Source: Amaurobius ferox (lineage: Eukaryota; Arthropoda; Arachnida; Araneae; Amaurobiidae). From it: DNA of 64,000 nt. The notes below the pieces were generated by a model that did not search any database, had not been told where the DNA came from, and was given only the letters and a program-made list of their open reading frames with translations. A program made the translations under genes and the position numbers. Positions 13,678 through 25,838 of this stretch are shown one piece after another. How positions within the stretch are numbered: position 1 is the stretch's first letter; each line of letters begins with the position of its first letter. Location: contig OX578145.1 of the NCBI GenBank assembly GCA_951213105.1, positions 114,476,239 through 114,540,238 of the forward strand. The letters run 5' to 3'.

Positions 13678-15080
13678 TATTACTTGCTATATACAGTTCA
13701 AATCTCTAAAAAGATCATATGCTTATTACTTGCAAATTCAAAACTCCTGTATACCTGTATGTGATTTGTTTATTTTATAACTGCTCTCTCACAACCTGAA
13801 ATTGTTATGAAACTTACAAATGATTTTTAACGGAAGATTTGTGTTAAAATCAAGTGATTAATGTACTTCATATTCATAGTTTTTACAAATAAGGTAGTAC
13901 CACAGTTTGCTGAGAATGTGAAGACATTTTTCTTTATTGTAGTCTGTAAATAAAAAATTGAATGTGGTCAATAGATGACTTTCTCTACAGGTTCAAATTC
14001 ATCTTTACTTCACTTTTTTCATCATCCTATAAATTGAGTTTAATTGCACAAAATAACATGAATATTCAATTTACAGTTTAAAAACATTTTCTTTTATCTA
14101 GTGACTTATCACATTGTGAAGCATTGTTAGCTTGTAAACATTAAATATCTGGAGGATGGTTTATCCTAGATAAACGAGGTTAGTCTTATTATTTTTGCTG
14201 TCAAAAATTACATACAAAACAACCTTTTAATCAATACAATTAAGCATATTTAGTTTTGTGTTTGATGATTTTGATGATTTTTGTTGGCTATTTTGCAAAA
14301 AAGGACAAGTTATTATTTCTCTAATCATATCAAAATGTGATTAGCTCTGGGGTAGCCCGTAAGTACCTACTAAATTTTGTAGAATAGTTTTTGAGCTTTT
14401 GATGCGTACATTACACAAACACCATACTAAAAATACTTTTTTTGTGTTCTAGAAGGCTCAAATTATATAGATTCATTGAAAACTCGAGATCCAATTTTCG
14501 ACATGATTTCGATACTTTTCCTATACAGTACCATGTATTAAAGTAAAAACTATAATTAATAAAGTATAAAATTTCTATCAATTTTTTTTTTTCGAGGAAA
14601 ATAAAATGAACTAACTGAACCTTTAATATTTCAGTTTGATTTTTGAAAACTGGTATGACTTTTACTCTAATGTCTTGAATCTATATCTGTGGGAATAATA
14701 CTATGTTAGTATGCAGCATAAAAATTATAGTGGTATCATATTAGATACCACTTTTGTTTTTGTTTTTTTATTGCACACTAATTAAGCATGTTTCTCGCAG
14801 GTATATTTTTTACAGCAGTTTGAGTGAATTATTATGTGTGTGTGAAATAATTTGAAGTTTTACATTTTCTGAGATTAACATATTTCTATTCAATCTGCTT
14901 ATAATGAAGTAAAAAATAATAAAATTATAAAAATAACTATAATGCTCTGCAAATTCTTTTATTACAAATTAAAATATTGACAAAATTTTACGTAATTTGT
15001 TACGATTTCAATATAAGTTGATTCTACTCTATAAATTATCTTGTAAAAGAAAATTTAACCTTTTGCATATCCCCAATTTT

Positions 15081-15102
15081 TCTTTTTTTTTTTTTTTTTT
15101 AG
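15081..15102 (+). promoter_or_regulatory. Splice acceptor of exon 15103
   Basis: A C plus a run of about 18 T residues ends in AG at 15101-15102, a strong polypyrimidine tract. Confidence 0.85.
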
Positions 15103-15329
15103 GTGTTAGTTATCCTGGAGAAAATTGTACTTCTCGGTCAAAGGGAAAGTCTCTTGTACACTTGTGTCCGGATTGTAATTATTCAACTCCAATTATTGGA
15201 CGCTTCAGAAGGCATTTGCTCATTCATAGTGGAGAACGCCCTTATGTCTGCAAAATATGTAATTTTCGATGTAATCAGAAAGAAAATCTAAAAAGCCATT
15301 GTATACGAAAGCATGGTTACGTTGAATGA
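15103..15329 (+). CDS. Terminal exon encoding a C2H2 zinc-finger pair (SKGKS subfamily)
   Basis: Two bases GT complete the upstream codon, then VSYPGENCTSRSKGKSLVHL leads into finger 1: C-P-D-C, NYSTPIIGRFRR, HLLIH. The linker is HSGERPY. Finger 2 is C-K-I-C, NFRCNQKENLKS, HCIRKH, followed by GYVE and TGA at 15327-15329. Finger-1 contact positions read I, G, R, R. The SKGKS leader is shared with exons 37870 and 50659, suggesting common descent. An open frame extends upstream to 14997, but that part is the intron and pyrimidine tract read through, so I place the start at the acceptor. The overlapping frame 15103-15291 in another phase is a shadow. The role inferred is a DNA-binding C-terminus of one isoform. 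Confidence 0.93.
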
Positions 15330-18300
15330 ATAGGAATGTATTATTTCAGTGGTATAATTTAATATGAAACTGATACTTATGAATTCAGTTGACACTTGTG
15401 TGTTTCTCAAATCCTACTCCTTTGGTAAAACATTTGATAAATAGGATTACCAGAGGTACAGAATTCAGATATATACTCGTATATCTTATTTTGATTTATT
15501 TTCACTTTTCGTCCAATTTTACAGATACTGTTGAAACATGCAAAATCGGATCTTTTTATTGTAGCATACACAATCATATCATTCTTATTTTGCATTATTT
15601 GGTACTTAATAATGTTAAAAATGTATTTTAGCAATACATCTCTATTATCTTATTCTGCTGTTATATACTTTGAAAGTTTTTTAAAATTGAGTTTCATTTA
15701 TTACATGGCTATTTTCCATTTGTGTGAATCTCTGAAAATCGTTAATACAGTTGAAGTTTCTTACGGGTTCACAATTCTTTATTTTAAATCTCAATACCTT
15801 ATCTAAATCTTTAAATCTGAATCTGAAAAGTGGAACTCATTTTTATACAGCGTAGCTTATCTGCTGTGCAAACCTTTTTTTGTCCTAAAACCTAAATTAG
15901 ATTCCACTCATACATGGGTCATACCTCTCGGGTGAGTTTTCAGTTCTGTCTGAGTACTCCTATCAATCTTGTGTATTCATCTTTTATATTAATTACACAT
16001 TTACTGAATTATTTGATAAATTAAGAATGGCTTTTATTCCACTCAGAATATTAATATATCTCTAGAGATATTAATGTCTGTAGGTGCTGTTCCAGACTGC
16101 TTGGGTCTGTTACTATAATTTGTTATATATGTGAAAAAAAATGCAATATGATATATATAAGTATGGATTAAATTAAAATACAACACAGCTGTTCTGGAGG
16201 ATACTTTCAGTCCTTTTTGTCTATGCTAAAAATGCCAATAACGCAAAGTAATAAACGAAATGTTTCATAAACATCCATTTTGTCTTTTAGTTGAGTTTGT
16301 TGATCTTGCATTGATGATGAAAATCTAATGTGTCTTTGAAATGGCCGTATGTTTTAATTTAATTTATGTTTTATTCTGTTTCATATTTTTTTTTTTTTTT
16401 ATCTTTTGCTCAAATTATGCATTTTTTTTAATATTGTGTATGCATTCTAAAACGCATTTAGCTGCAAATTCAAATAAGAGATTATTAGCTTGGAGTAAAT
16501 ATAGTATATGAATAAATAAAATGCTTTAAAGAATTATATTTTTATAATTTTTGCAATATATTAAAAAATATCTTAATGAAGTTATATTAAGTGAGATTTT
16601 ATATTGTATGAGAATGCCATACTACAACTTTACCAAGTGTCAAAAGTAATGTACACTTTGTATCTAATGATGCTTATTGTTATAATTTTATTTTATGTTT
16701 TAATAAATAGATTGTTTAGTGCAGCAGCATTTATTCAGTATAAATACATTTGTAAAATTCTCTGGATTATTTGAAGTTAGCTCATTTCTTTTGAAATTAA
16801 TATTTAATTTTAAGCAGTTTTAATACAAGTTAAATTTTAATAATTATAAAATTGTGTTTTAATTTCTTCATTACTTTAAAACTTGGGTGCAATTTTGAAG
16901 TAATCTTCAAAATCGATTGATTGAAGATTTGTAATTGATCATAATTTGATCAAAATTGATTGAAGATTTGTAATTGATCATAATTTGATATAAAAACAGT
17001 TTAAGTACAAGAGAAATCAATCAAGCATAAAGCATTGATTATGAAACACTTTCCAACTGAAATACAATTTTATTTAAACATCTCTAAAATGTGATACATT
17101 TAGCCCTCATATTTTTTTTAATTATCACAGTACTGCAATAATATATTATACTTGGAAACTTAAAACTTCATCAAAAAAGGCAATGCTATGAATCGTCTGC
17201 TTCTCTGTGTAAAATCAATGAATATTTCATTTATATCACTTATATTCCAGACCCCAGAGTTAAATAATTTTATGTCATAAAAATTCAGCAATTCTTATAC
17301 AACTCGTCTTACAATCACTTGATTTGTTTACATTTTGCATGTTATAGAAATTAGGCTATGTTGTAGGAATAATCGAAGTTTAGTGGTCATGTAAAATAAA
17401 AAATATTGTAACTGCATTGGCTAAGAATTTAGATACACAAATAATACAAAAAAATAAAGCGGCTTTATGATGGTTGCAACACTAAATATAAATTTAAACA
17501 GTCTCTAAAAGTCACGATTTTTACACAATGAAAATAAATTGGGTACTATATTTCAGTTTTCAGTGAGTCATGTGATCTCTTCTTGTATCCTGTGTAATTA
17601 TTATTTCAATTTTTATTTTAAAAAAACTACCTAGCATATTTTGCTGAAAATTTTTTTTATACCTTTTATGTGATAATTTGAATATTTCCTGAAATTTTGA
17701 AGCAATTTGTGAATTTTGACTTTGCTTAAAAAATGTTTGAAAAATTAGGTCCCATAGGGTTCAATGTATTTTACTTTTTCAACCCGGATTTAATCCAAAA
17801 CTAATTTTGTGATATTATTCATTTGCATTCCCATATGTTCCACAGACTGTCTCAACAACATACTGAAATTTCATTTTGATAAAATAATTTTTACAGCAGT
17901 TATCGTGCGAACAGACAGGCAGACAGAATGAATGAGCAAAGTCATAAACACTTTATAACTATGTTGGAAAGTGTTAAAAATGGTATTTTGCCAAAAGATG
18001 GAGATGACATAAAGATTTATAAGAACTGGCTAATACATCCCTTGAAAAAGGCATAAATAGTTCAACTATGTTAATTAAATTATTTAAATGTAAGATTCTC
18101 AATGTGTTTCTTTACTTATATTCTTATGCTGGTGATTGTGTACAACTTTGAAAGACAATAAAGTAAAGTTGCAGCTGCATAATTATAGTTTTCTTTAATA
18201 ACACTTTGCTTGAATTATGACTCTAAGCGAACTTTGGTGATTTGTGTTGTGGTATGAGTAGTGATTAATGTTCTGCAAAATTTTCTACTACTCAAGTTTT

Positions 18301-19002
18301 ATAATGCTGGCAATTATAAAATTTTGCATTAAAAAGTATGTCATTTTGTTCACACATGTCATTTGATTATGGTTTTTAATGGTTTAAATTTTGGCACCAT
18401 GACAAGATTCAAGTAATATTCTCAGATAGGATTGAACTTGGATTACTAATGTTAAAAATCTGTTGAAGCCAGGATGTTAAAAAAAGAAATGTAGTTCCAT
18501 AGGACTCAAATTATGCTTTTCTTTCTAAGAGTTTGGGAAAATTTTCCAAGTGTAACTGTACTATGTTCTCCTTGGTGGTTAACTGCCAAAATGAAGACTT
18601 GGTACATCAACACTACAAGCTCATTTATACTTTATTTTTAAAGTTTCTTTGGTGTTTGAATTAAATTTAATTAAATGTTTCCCATAATTGATCTCAAGCA
18701 GTTTTCACACTTTTAACAAAACAGTGTGCAGACCTTAAAAAGTGTTGACAACCTGTATGTATAGGCTCCAACTTACCTCTGATTAATTATTATCTTATCA
18801 ATAGTTTTGTTTACTTTTAATAGTACTTTTAAAACTTTTCTAATTTATTTTATTCATTTAAAGATTTGTTTAAATTTGCATCTGAAAAATTTTCTTAGCT
18901 GCAAATAATTTTTGATTGTTTTAAATAAATAATCCCAAATGTAACTGCTATTTACTATTTATGTATTAATTGTTGATAATCTTTCTCTTGTCATTTTAGC
19001 AG
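15330..19002 (+). other. Intron/3' flank, no exon seen
   Basis: AT-rich. It holds a small tandem repeat at about 16918-16988 (GATTGAAGATTTGTAATTGA units). At about 17900-17930 the motif ACAGACAGGCAGACAGAATG resembles the 3' ends of decayed transposons. Reading frames such as 15389-15631 and 15531-15806 show no domain. Confidence 0.5.
18981..19002 (+). promoter_or_regulatory. Tandem NAGNAG splice acceptor of exon 19003
   Basis: The sequence CATTTTAGCAG offers two acceptors three bases apart, AG at 18998-18999 and AG at 19001-19002. Both keep the reading frame. Use of the first would add the three bases CAG to the exon. Confidence 0.75.
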
Positions 19003-19226
19003 ACATTTATTCTGATGATGGTCTCACTAGAAATTCTAGATTGAAACAGTCTGTGTATTCCTGCCCTGATTGCAACTTCTCCACTCATGTACTGTACAAT
19101 ATAAAGCGACATATGTTGATGCATAGTGGAAGGCGACCTTTTGCATGCAATATTTGCAATCATCAAAGTAGTCGAAAAGACAATCTTAAAGTGCATATGC
19201 AGCGAAAACATGGAATTACATTCTGA
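19003..19226 (+). CDS. Terminal exon encoding a C2H2 zinc-finger pair (RLKQS leader)
   Basis: AC completes the upstream codon, then IYSDDGLTRNSRLKQSVYS leads to finger 1: C-P-D-C, NFSTHVLYNIKR, HMLMH. The linker is HSGRRPF. Finger 2 is C-N-I-C, NHQSSRKDNLKV, HMQRKH, then GITF and TGA at 19224-19226. Finger-1 contact positions read V, Y, N, R. The RL-x-x-S leader, the N-I-K-R-H helix end and the R-R-P-F/K-R-P-F linker group it with exons 29162 and 35093. An AATAAA overlaps the stop (19226-19231), which would be unusually close for a poly(A) signal. The ATG-like start at 19041 is an internal AAA-preceded codon and not the true start. Confidence 0.92.
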
Positions 19227-21004
19227 ATAAACTTTGGAATGGTTTTTCTTTAATTTTTTATATTTGCTGAAACAAATGTATAATCTTAATACACTCTTCG
19301 ATCCCAAAATCTAAACAAACTATCAATTTAAAAAAAACAAATTAATCAAATTACATATTTTTTGTGTAATAAAATGAGACATGAAATGTTAAAAAATGTA
19401 GATAAGCTTGAGTTGTATTTTCTAGAGCAAAGGTTTGTAACCTGTTTCTTTTCTTGCATAATAAAAGATCTTTGTGTGTGTCCATCTCTGTCATCTGTAG
19501 CAGAAAACCAAGGCTTTGAACAGTGGCAAAATTCGGTACAGAGGTATGTTAGATCCCCAAGCAGTAGAGCTATTCGAATTAGTTTAAAAGTTGTAAACTT
19601 TTAAAGCCAAAAAGTGGTTATTTTTTACCATTTCATCAGATCTTTTCATTCATTCCAGCTGCAAACAAATCTTTCATGCACATTTTAGAAAGCTGTCACA
19701 ACAGTAACTACAGTTAAAAAATGCAAAATTCTAACTTCGTGAATTTAAATGATTTTGTTCTAATTTTATTTTATTTGGTATTATATTATCATTAGGAGTA
19801 TTGTGCTGAAAATGGCAGAAATCTGATGAAACTTGCTGAGATAGCATTTAATTATTTGAACTTTTACTTCTTAGGTAAAGGAACTTTTTTCCCCATTCTG
19901 AATTAATTATAGTACTGTTTTGTTTTCTTGATCTGAAGTGTTCTGAAAGCAGCATAAAATATTTTAGTTTTCTAATTATGTTAAAGCTTAGTTTTAAAGA
20001 CTATACTTTTTAGCTTGAGCTAATGAAGACTGTATACCAGTGGTAAATCCTGGTCTAGAAAGCAGGATTCACCAGTAATACACAGTTACTTTAAAAAATG
20101 TGTGCATATTCCTCAGAAAGTTAAATTAAATTCCAACAGTGAATAAACTTCAAATTCTAAACTTTTTCAATGCAATAATTAAAATTGGGAAAATTATTAA
20201 GGACTCCCGATCTCCAAGTACTCTGACTTTAAAAATAAAGTAAGCAAAGCCAGAAAAATAATTTGTTCAGATTTTTGCATCCTATTAACCATGGATGCAA
20301 ATCATATTGAGCAACTGGAAAATTCTGAGTATAATTGTCTTTTATCCTTATGTACACCCTTAAGGTATGGCAAAAGTGACATAGGTCTCCCTTATTTTAT
20401 TATTTTGATTTTTTTTGCTTGAAAATGGTATTTCTAATAATTCTTGAATAATACATTCATTGATTTGGCACACACTCATTCTCTAGTTAGAGTTTTAAAA
20501 GTAAAATAAAAATATAGCTGTTGTACAATCACCAAAATGACAGTATAATTAAGAATATTACAATGCTTCATATAATAATATAATATTTACTCATGAGCCT
20601 TTATGACTTGGAAAGTTATGCTCAGAAATTCAATGGGGCAGGAATTTGTGTGCAAGACCTAGTACACTGCCAAGTGTTTAGTCCGTGGATCCCTCTGTTA
20701 TCAAGACACATGTGCAAAAGTGCTAATTTGGTTCGAGGATCAATGAAAAGTCCATTGCCTCCCTGATATTGTGTTCTTCAACTCTGTTGCAAGAACTGAT
20801 AGAAGTTGAAAGGCATGCTTCTAGTTTTCCAAGAAAGAGTCTTGCCATTTTTTGTTAAATGCAAAATATTTTATTTTATTTATTCCTCTAATTCTGATGA
20901 TTCGGCAGCTCGATACTAACCATGCCACAACATTCACTACTGCTGTGTACCTGGATTGCATGTGCCCAGTAATTTGGGTACTTATTTAGGGCATCTTATG
21001 CCCA

Positions 21005-21200
21005 CACAGCAAGTTATTTATTTTTTGTTTTAAGCGGGTCTATTAAATATATCCACACAGCAAGTTATTTATATTTTGTTTTAAGTGAGTCTCAAAAACC
21101 ATTGTTTGGTTTTCAAGAATTTGCTGTATGTTCCAGTGTAATTTTAACCAGAGGTTTTCAAGAATTTGCTGTATGTTCCAGTGTCATTTTAACCAGAGGT
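21005..21200. repeat. Two adjacent pairs of short direct repeats
   Basis: CACACAGCAAGTTATTTAT occurs twice about 53 bases apart. TTTTCAAGAATTTGCTGTAT with the following GTTCCAGTGT and AACCAGAGG occurs twice about 47 bases apart. These look like slippage-type tandem duplications. Confidence 0.8.
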
Positions 21201-21321
21201 TTTCATCTTACTTCCTGGACTGGGTACACTTTGCAGTGAGAAATTAAGTGTTCTTGCAAGTGTATATTCTCATGCCTTTTGCTGTGTATAAGTTCTTAAA
21301 ATGGAACAAATTATGTATGGG

Positions 21322-21358
21322 TGCTCCCTAAAAATAAAAGGTTGCTGACCCCTGCTCT
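21322..21358 (-). mobile_element. hAT-type terminal inverted repeat fragment
   Basis: On the minus strand the sequence reads CAGGGGTCAGCAACCTTTTA and then TTTTTAGGGAGCACCC, which is the typical end of a hAT-superfamily transposon. A weaker partner, CAAAGGTTTGTAACCTG, lies at about 19427-19443, but the target duplications do not match clearly. A non-autonomous element of about 1.9 kb is possible but not shown. Confidence 0.5.
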
Positions 21359-21954
21359 TTGTTTTAGCAGTATATCTAATGTTTTATGATGGAATTTTTT
21401 TAATAAGATTTTATACTTTACCAGTCTGTGTAATTTACTTGACAGGTCTACTGTTTGAAGATTTATTTATGATTCAAACTCAGTGAAAGGACTACCTTTT
21501 AGCTAATATAGAATGTTATCTACTTAAGAATTACAACAATGGAAAGTTTACATATTTCCCTGTATTTAGAATTAATTTTGCCAATTTTTTTTTAATTTAT
21601 CTGCCTCCCGTTTGACTTCTTTCGTGTGTTTTTAATTCTACTTTATATACTTTTTATTTAATGAACAGGCTCTTAGCTATGATAAAATGTTGTTTTTATT
21701 TTATTTATTATAGGGTTTATACATTTAAAAAACTGTTTTCTGACATAAAATTTGCATTTTTTTTTTTAAACTTTTTCAATACTGTAGCATGAAAATAGTA
21801 TTGTCTTTTCAAACTTCTTTTATTCAGATTTTTGGAAACATGTATTAAGACCTTCTGAAAATGTTTCAAACAATTGAGATAATGTCCATCTATATGCATG
21901 TGTGGTATGGACACAATAACTCAACAAATGTACATGTCGCCATGAAATTTATAT

Positions 21955-22030
21955 TTGAATTATGTTATGATTTGTATTTTAATTTGATTATGTTATGATT
22001 TGTATTTTAATTTAATTGTTATGATTTGCA
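21955..22030. repeat. Three-copy tandem repeat, about 25 bp
   Basis: The motif (A)TTGTTATGATTTGTATTTTA-like recurs three times with small changes (GTATTTTAATTTGATTA, GTATTTTAATTTAATTG, GCATTTTAATTAG). Confidence 0.75.
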
Positions 22031-23761
22031 TTTTAATTAGAACTGTTAATCAAATGCTTTGTAATTTGTATGATATGTAAAGCCAAAGTTTTTTAAATTT
22101 AAAATTTTGTATTTGTACTTGGAAAAATGTTTTATTAATCTTATACTGTTCTCTTTTTGAATGTTCTCTATTCATTCTATTTAAATTTTTTAATTACACT
22201 AAATGGGGGGAACATATAATACCAGTGATTGTGTGTAAAATGGTTAGAAATGTTAATTTATGTTTGGTTATGGTGAGAAGCAAATTTATAAACAGATGAG
22301 CATGTGGTTAAAGTGCTACAGTAGGCAAGTTGAAAAGTCAGTTTCTTTTTTGCTTTTATTTTTTATTGTGGGGGGGGGGGGGGTATTTTAAGCTTTTTTT
22401 CCTGTAAGGTAATAATGGAGATTTTAGACATACATGGTCATACATAAGATAATATAGTTTTTGAGTCAGATATGAACAATTTTATTTTTACTGTGTACTG
22501 CAATTCCCTAAAATTGGAAATACGTTAAAAATTTAAAATATGAATAGATGTTTTTAAAATGGTAATTAAAAAAAAAAATTCTTGTTTTGAAACTTTTAAA
22601 TTGTTGCATTAAAATTTTGATATAGATGATCAAACAACATTTTCTGTATGATTTGAATAACAATTTTTATTTGCCTTTGAAGTTTTGTAACTCTAAATAA
22701 TATGCAGTTAATAATTATGTAAAGTTCTAGTCATTGCTGATTTTTTATGAATTTTTACTACATATTAGACTTACCATACAAAAACACCAACTTATGTTAT
22801 CTTTATATGATATTCAAATCTTGACTAGTTGAGGAATGGAATGGCAATGCATATGGTAATTGAGAGTTCTGAAAATTTGCACTCATTTAAATAAATTGAA
22901 AAAGTTTAATGCTAATGCTGTGTGCATGTGATTTATATACAGTACAGTTAGAAAGAGAAGTTTGAAGTTTTATTTAGTAATACTGTGTACTCTGAACCCT
23001 GTAATTCATACCTGCACTTTATGATTTGCAGCAAAGAGATTTCTGCTATTAAAGGAATTCTAAAGACATGTATGAATCTTGCCATGTTAAATTTTTTAAA
23101 CATCACTTACATAATTCCAAATATTTGTCTTCAGTTGATGTTAACAGCCATATCTTCCTGTATGGCCATTTTCTATTGCTGAACTTTCAGTGTCTATGAA
23201 TTTCATGTGATGTGAAGTTCTGTTAAAATAAACTTATTTTTACTATTTGTAAATTTTTTTCTTTATCCATTAAATTCCTAAATTTCAACTTTATTCAGAT
23301 GTCAATGAAACTGTTAAGCTGCCATAAAACTAGAGTGCAGATAATCAATCTACCATGACTGAGCATTCTTTTAATTTGATATAGTACTTTGCATCATATT
23401 GTTATAATTGGCATATTTGCATATTTTATTTACTTCTTGTGAAAGTTTATCATGTCTGTACAAAATAATATCATTATTACTAAACTGTTCATTCAATTTT
23501 AACCAAATGAGATACTGTTTGATAGACAAGGCAGTCTAAAACAGTTTTTATCTAAAATATATATTGATTCAATGTTTAGATTTTTATGGTTTTTCAAACA
23601 AGAGCTTTCGTGTGACTGTAAATGGTGTCTATAAAAATGAGATGATATTTTATTTTAAGCATTTAACAATAATAATAAAAATCCAACATCTCTTCATTAA
23701 AACACATAATTTTTTGTTGGATGTGTGCATTAAAAAATTTATCACACTCCTTTAATGCAAG

Positions 23762-24434
23762 TAGAGGTGGGAAAATACTCTAAATATTAAAAAGTATTCG
23801 AGGTCTCGATTATAATGTTACTTGAAAAAATTCAAATTCCTCAAATATCACGCCATGATTAACAGCAGGTTGTGAAATAAAAGTCAAGATACTCCAGAAG
23901 AAGAAATTCCAAAGTACCCAGAAGAAAATTTGCTTTCACCAAATGAAAATATTTTTGACCACTGGAAAAAGGACAGTGAATTCTCGCTTGAAGGAATTAC
24001 CTTTAAATATTTAGTCATGTCAACATCAGTAGTTTTTTCTTAGTAACTCGTCAACACCTCTGGTATAATTTGAGAAGACTAGAACGTGAACATATTCGAA
24101 TGCTTGTTTTCTTAAATAAAAATATATAGTGAGTAAGAAGCATTTTCAATTAATTATTCAATTATTGTAGTTAAGAGTACCTGAAATGAAAAGTTACTGT
24201 AAAATAATTAAAATTTAAACCAAAATTTTTTGTTACTAAATTAATGTGGTTTTATTACACTTTTTACTTTTTATTAGACTTTGTGAAATTATTTACTAAT
24301 AATTAATAAATTATATTTAATAAATAGATGCTATTTATTAACAATTTGAAATAACAAATAACTATTAGGGGTATTCGAATATTCAGATCTGGTTAATATT
24401 CAAATTCAAGAAAAGTGTTATTCGCCCATCTCTG
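23762..24434. mobile_element. Decayed hAT transposon with short TIRs
   Basis: The left end TAGAGGTGGGAAAATAC and the reverse complement of the right end, CAGAGATGGGCGAATAAC, are imperfect inverted repeats. The flanking 8-mers AATGCAAG and CTTGAAAG match at five positions, consistent with a decayed 8-bp target duplication. The interior keeps part of a transposase, described separately. Confidence 0.65.
23890..24129 (+). pseudogene. hAT transposase C-terminal remnant
   Basis: One frame reads SPNENIFDHWKKDSEF, then KYLVMSTSVVFS before stops. A second frame at 24082-24129 reads EREHIRMLVFLNKNI and a stop. In hAT transposases the C-terminal dimerisation region has W-W-K..., a P-A-T-S-x-x-S-E-R-V-F-S motif and ends in x-H-x-x-M-L-V-F-L-N-K-N. 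The order and spacing agree. The change of frame, in-frame stops and missing catalytic domain make it inactive. It lies within the hAT-like ends at 23762-24434. Confidence 0.75.
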
Positions 24435-24940
24435 CTTGAAAGCTTAATTAATAATTGGCATGATTATAGTGACTTAAATTTTATTTTTATTGTTATAACT
24501 TGTTAAAAATGAATCTAATATTTAGCCTCACTTTTTCAAACTAAATTTTCTGCAGTATTCCTCTGTTTCAAATCTTAAAAATCATCAAGTAGGTTCAAGT
24601 TTTTGTAAATTTTTAACCATTATGTCTATTAATTGCTACTAATTACCTACTACTAGCTTATAGTCATTATATAATGACAGTGGGAATTGTGAAATACATC
24701 CAAGAAGCAGTCATGAAGAAGCTGCTTAAAGGAATAGAGAAAGCACCCAAGTAACTGTATGTAGTGTGTATTAACAAACTCGACTACTACACAGAGAGAC
24801 TAAATATTTATTCCACTTATGTGTGGATGAAATGGCTAATATTGTACTTAAAAAGTTTTATCAAAATGGCATGCTGTAAGACATTCTTCTGTTTTTGTTT
24901 CAAATTGATTTTTTTTTCTATGTTCAACATTTTTATTGTG

Positions 24941-24955
24941 TAATTTATTTTTTAG
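24941..24955 (+). promoter_or_regulatory. Splice acceptor of exon 24956
   Basis: TAATTTATTTTTTAG ends at 24955. It preserves the array's common start phase. Confidence 0.8.
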
Positions 24956-25176
24956 ATGATCATCTTCATGAAAATTATACAACCTGTTCAAAAATGGGAT
25001 TTATTATGCATTCCTGTCCTCATTGTGATTATTCTGCTCCTCACTTAAGCACTATTAGAAGACATGTTTTAATTCATACTGGAGAGCGTCCTTTCTGTTG
25101 CAAATTCTGTGATTATCAGTGCAATAGGAAAGAAAATTTAAAGCGACACATAAAGTTTAAACACAGCTGTATGTAG
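24956..25176 (+). CDS. Terminal exon encoding a C2H2 zinc-finger pair
   Basis: AT completes the upstream codon, then DDHLHENYTTCSKMGFIMHS leads to finger 1: C-P-H-C, DYSAPHLSTIRR, HVLIH. The linker is HTGERPF. Finger 2 is C-K-F-C, DYQCNRKENLKR, HIKFKH, then SCM and TAG at 25174-25176. Finger-1 contact positions read H, S, T, R and finger-2 positions R, E, N, R. An extra Cys precedes finger 2 (F-C-C-K). The open frame continues upstream to 24895, but this is intron and pyrimidine tract. The S-K-M-G leader is a variant of the SKGKS type. It is a clear member of the array. Confidence 0.93.
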
Positions 25177-25816
25177 TGAAGATATGTGAAAGTTTTAGAA
25201 GCAAGATATTGTGCTAATGTGATAATTTTTTGTACTTGCGTATCTGCTTTTGGGAATGGAACTGATAAAAATTTGTTTCCCCTTGCAAAAGAGAAAAGAA
25301 TTTCATTCTAAGTAGTCTGTAGAAATGCTCTCAAATGATAAAATATAGCAAATCTTAAAAACAGACCTCATTAATCAGGATATTGCTTAATCTGGATATA
25401 GTGTGGATCGAAATGAACCTTTAATGGTAGAACACTTTTATTGTGTCAATTTTAATTCAAGAGCATAAAAAGGAAAAAATTTCAGTCTTATTACAAACAC
25501 TTGAGACATCTGCATGTATACACGAACTTGTGATAAAATAAATTTGTACCAAAAGTTCACAAAAATGAAGATAGACCGCATATTTAAATAACACCCACAT
25601 ATATAAGTGTTATGTATCTAATTGATACATAATGGTGATGTTGATTTTTAAATCATGTTGCCATTTTGTAAGTAAAATGCTGCATAATATGACAAATATG
25701 TAACTTTTCTCTGTTGCATGTTCAATGTATTATTTTCTTATTTCCTTCTAGTTTGGAGGGCTGTGAAATTGTAGTTCAAATCATGGAGTTGGTAGCAGTT
25801 TTAGTGGAGCCGGAGT

Positions 25817-25838
25817 CTATATATATATATATATATAT
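25817..25838. repeat. (TA)n microsatellite at a transposon edge
   Basis: About ten TA units directly abut the left end of the long-TIR element, consistent with insertion into TA. Confidence 0.85.

Larger units (their letters stand above)
9694..15102 (+). other. Intron/3' flank with local duplications, no exon seen
   Basis: AT-rich. It contains a possible pogo-like transposon end near 9797, a two-copy tandem repeat at about 12075-12437, and poly-C runs at 13622-13632 and 13661-13677. The frame 11075-11326 is open but shows no zinc-finger or other domain I recognise. Confidence 0.5.
19227..24955 (+). other. Intron/3' flank with hAT-type repeats, no exon seen
   Basis: It contains small tandem duplications at 21005-21200, a triplicated motif at 21955-22030, a hAT-like terminus at 21322-21358, a poly-G run at 22370-22383 and the hAT relic at 23762-24434. 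No zinc-finger motif is seen outside the flanking exons. Confidence 0.5.

Noticed and set aside
15103..15291. Second frame overlapping the finger exon
   Set aside because: It is the exon read in another phase and gives no finger.
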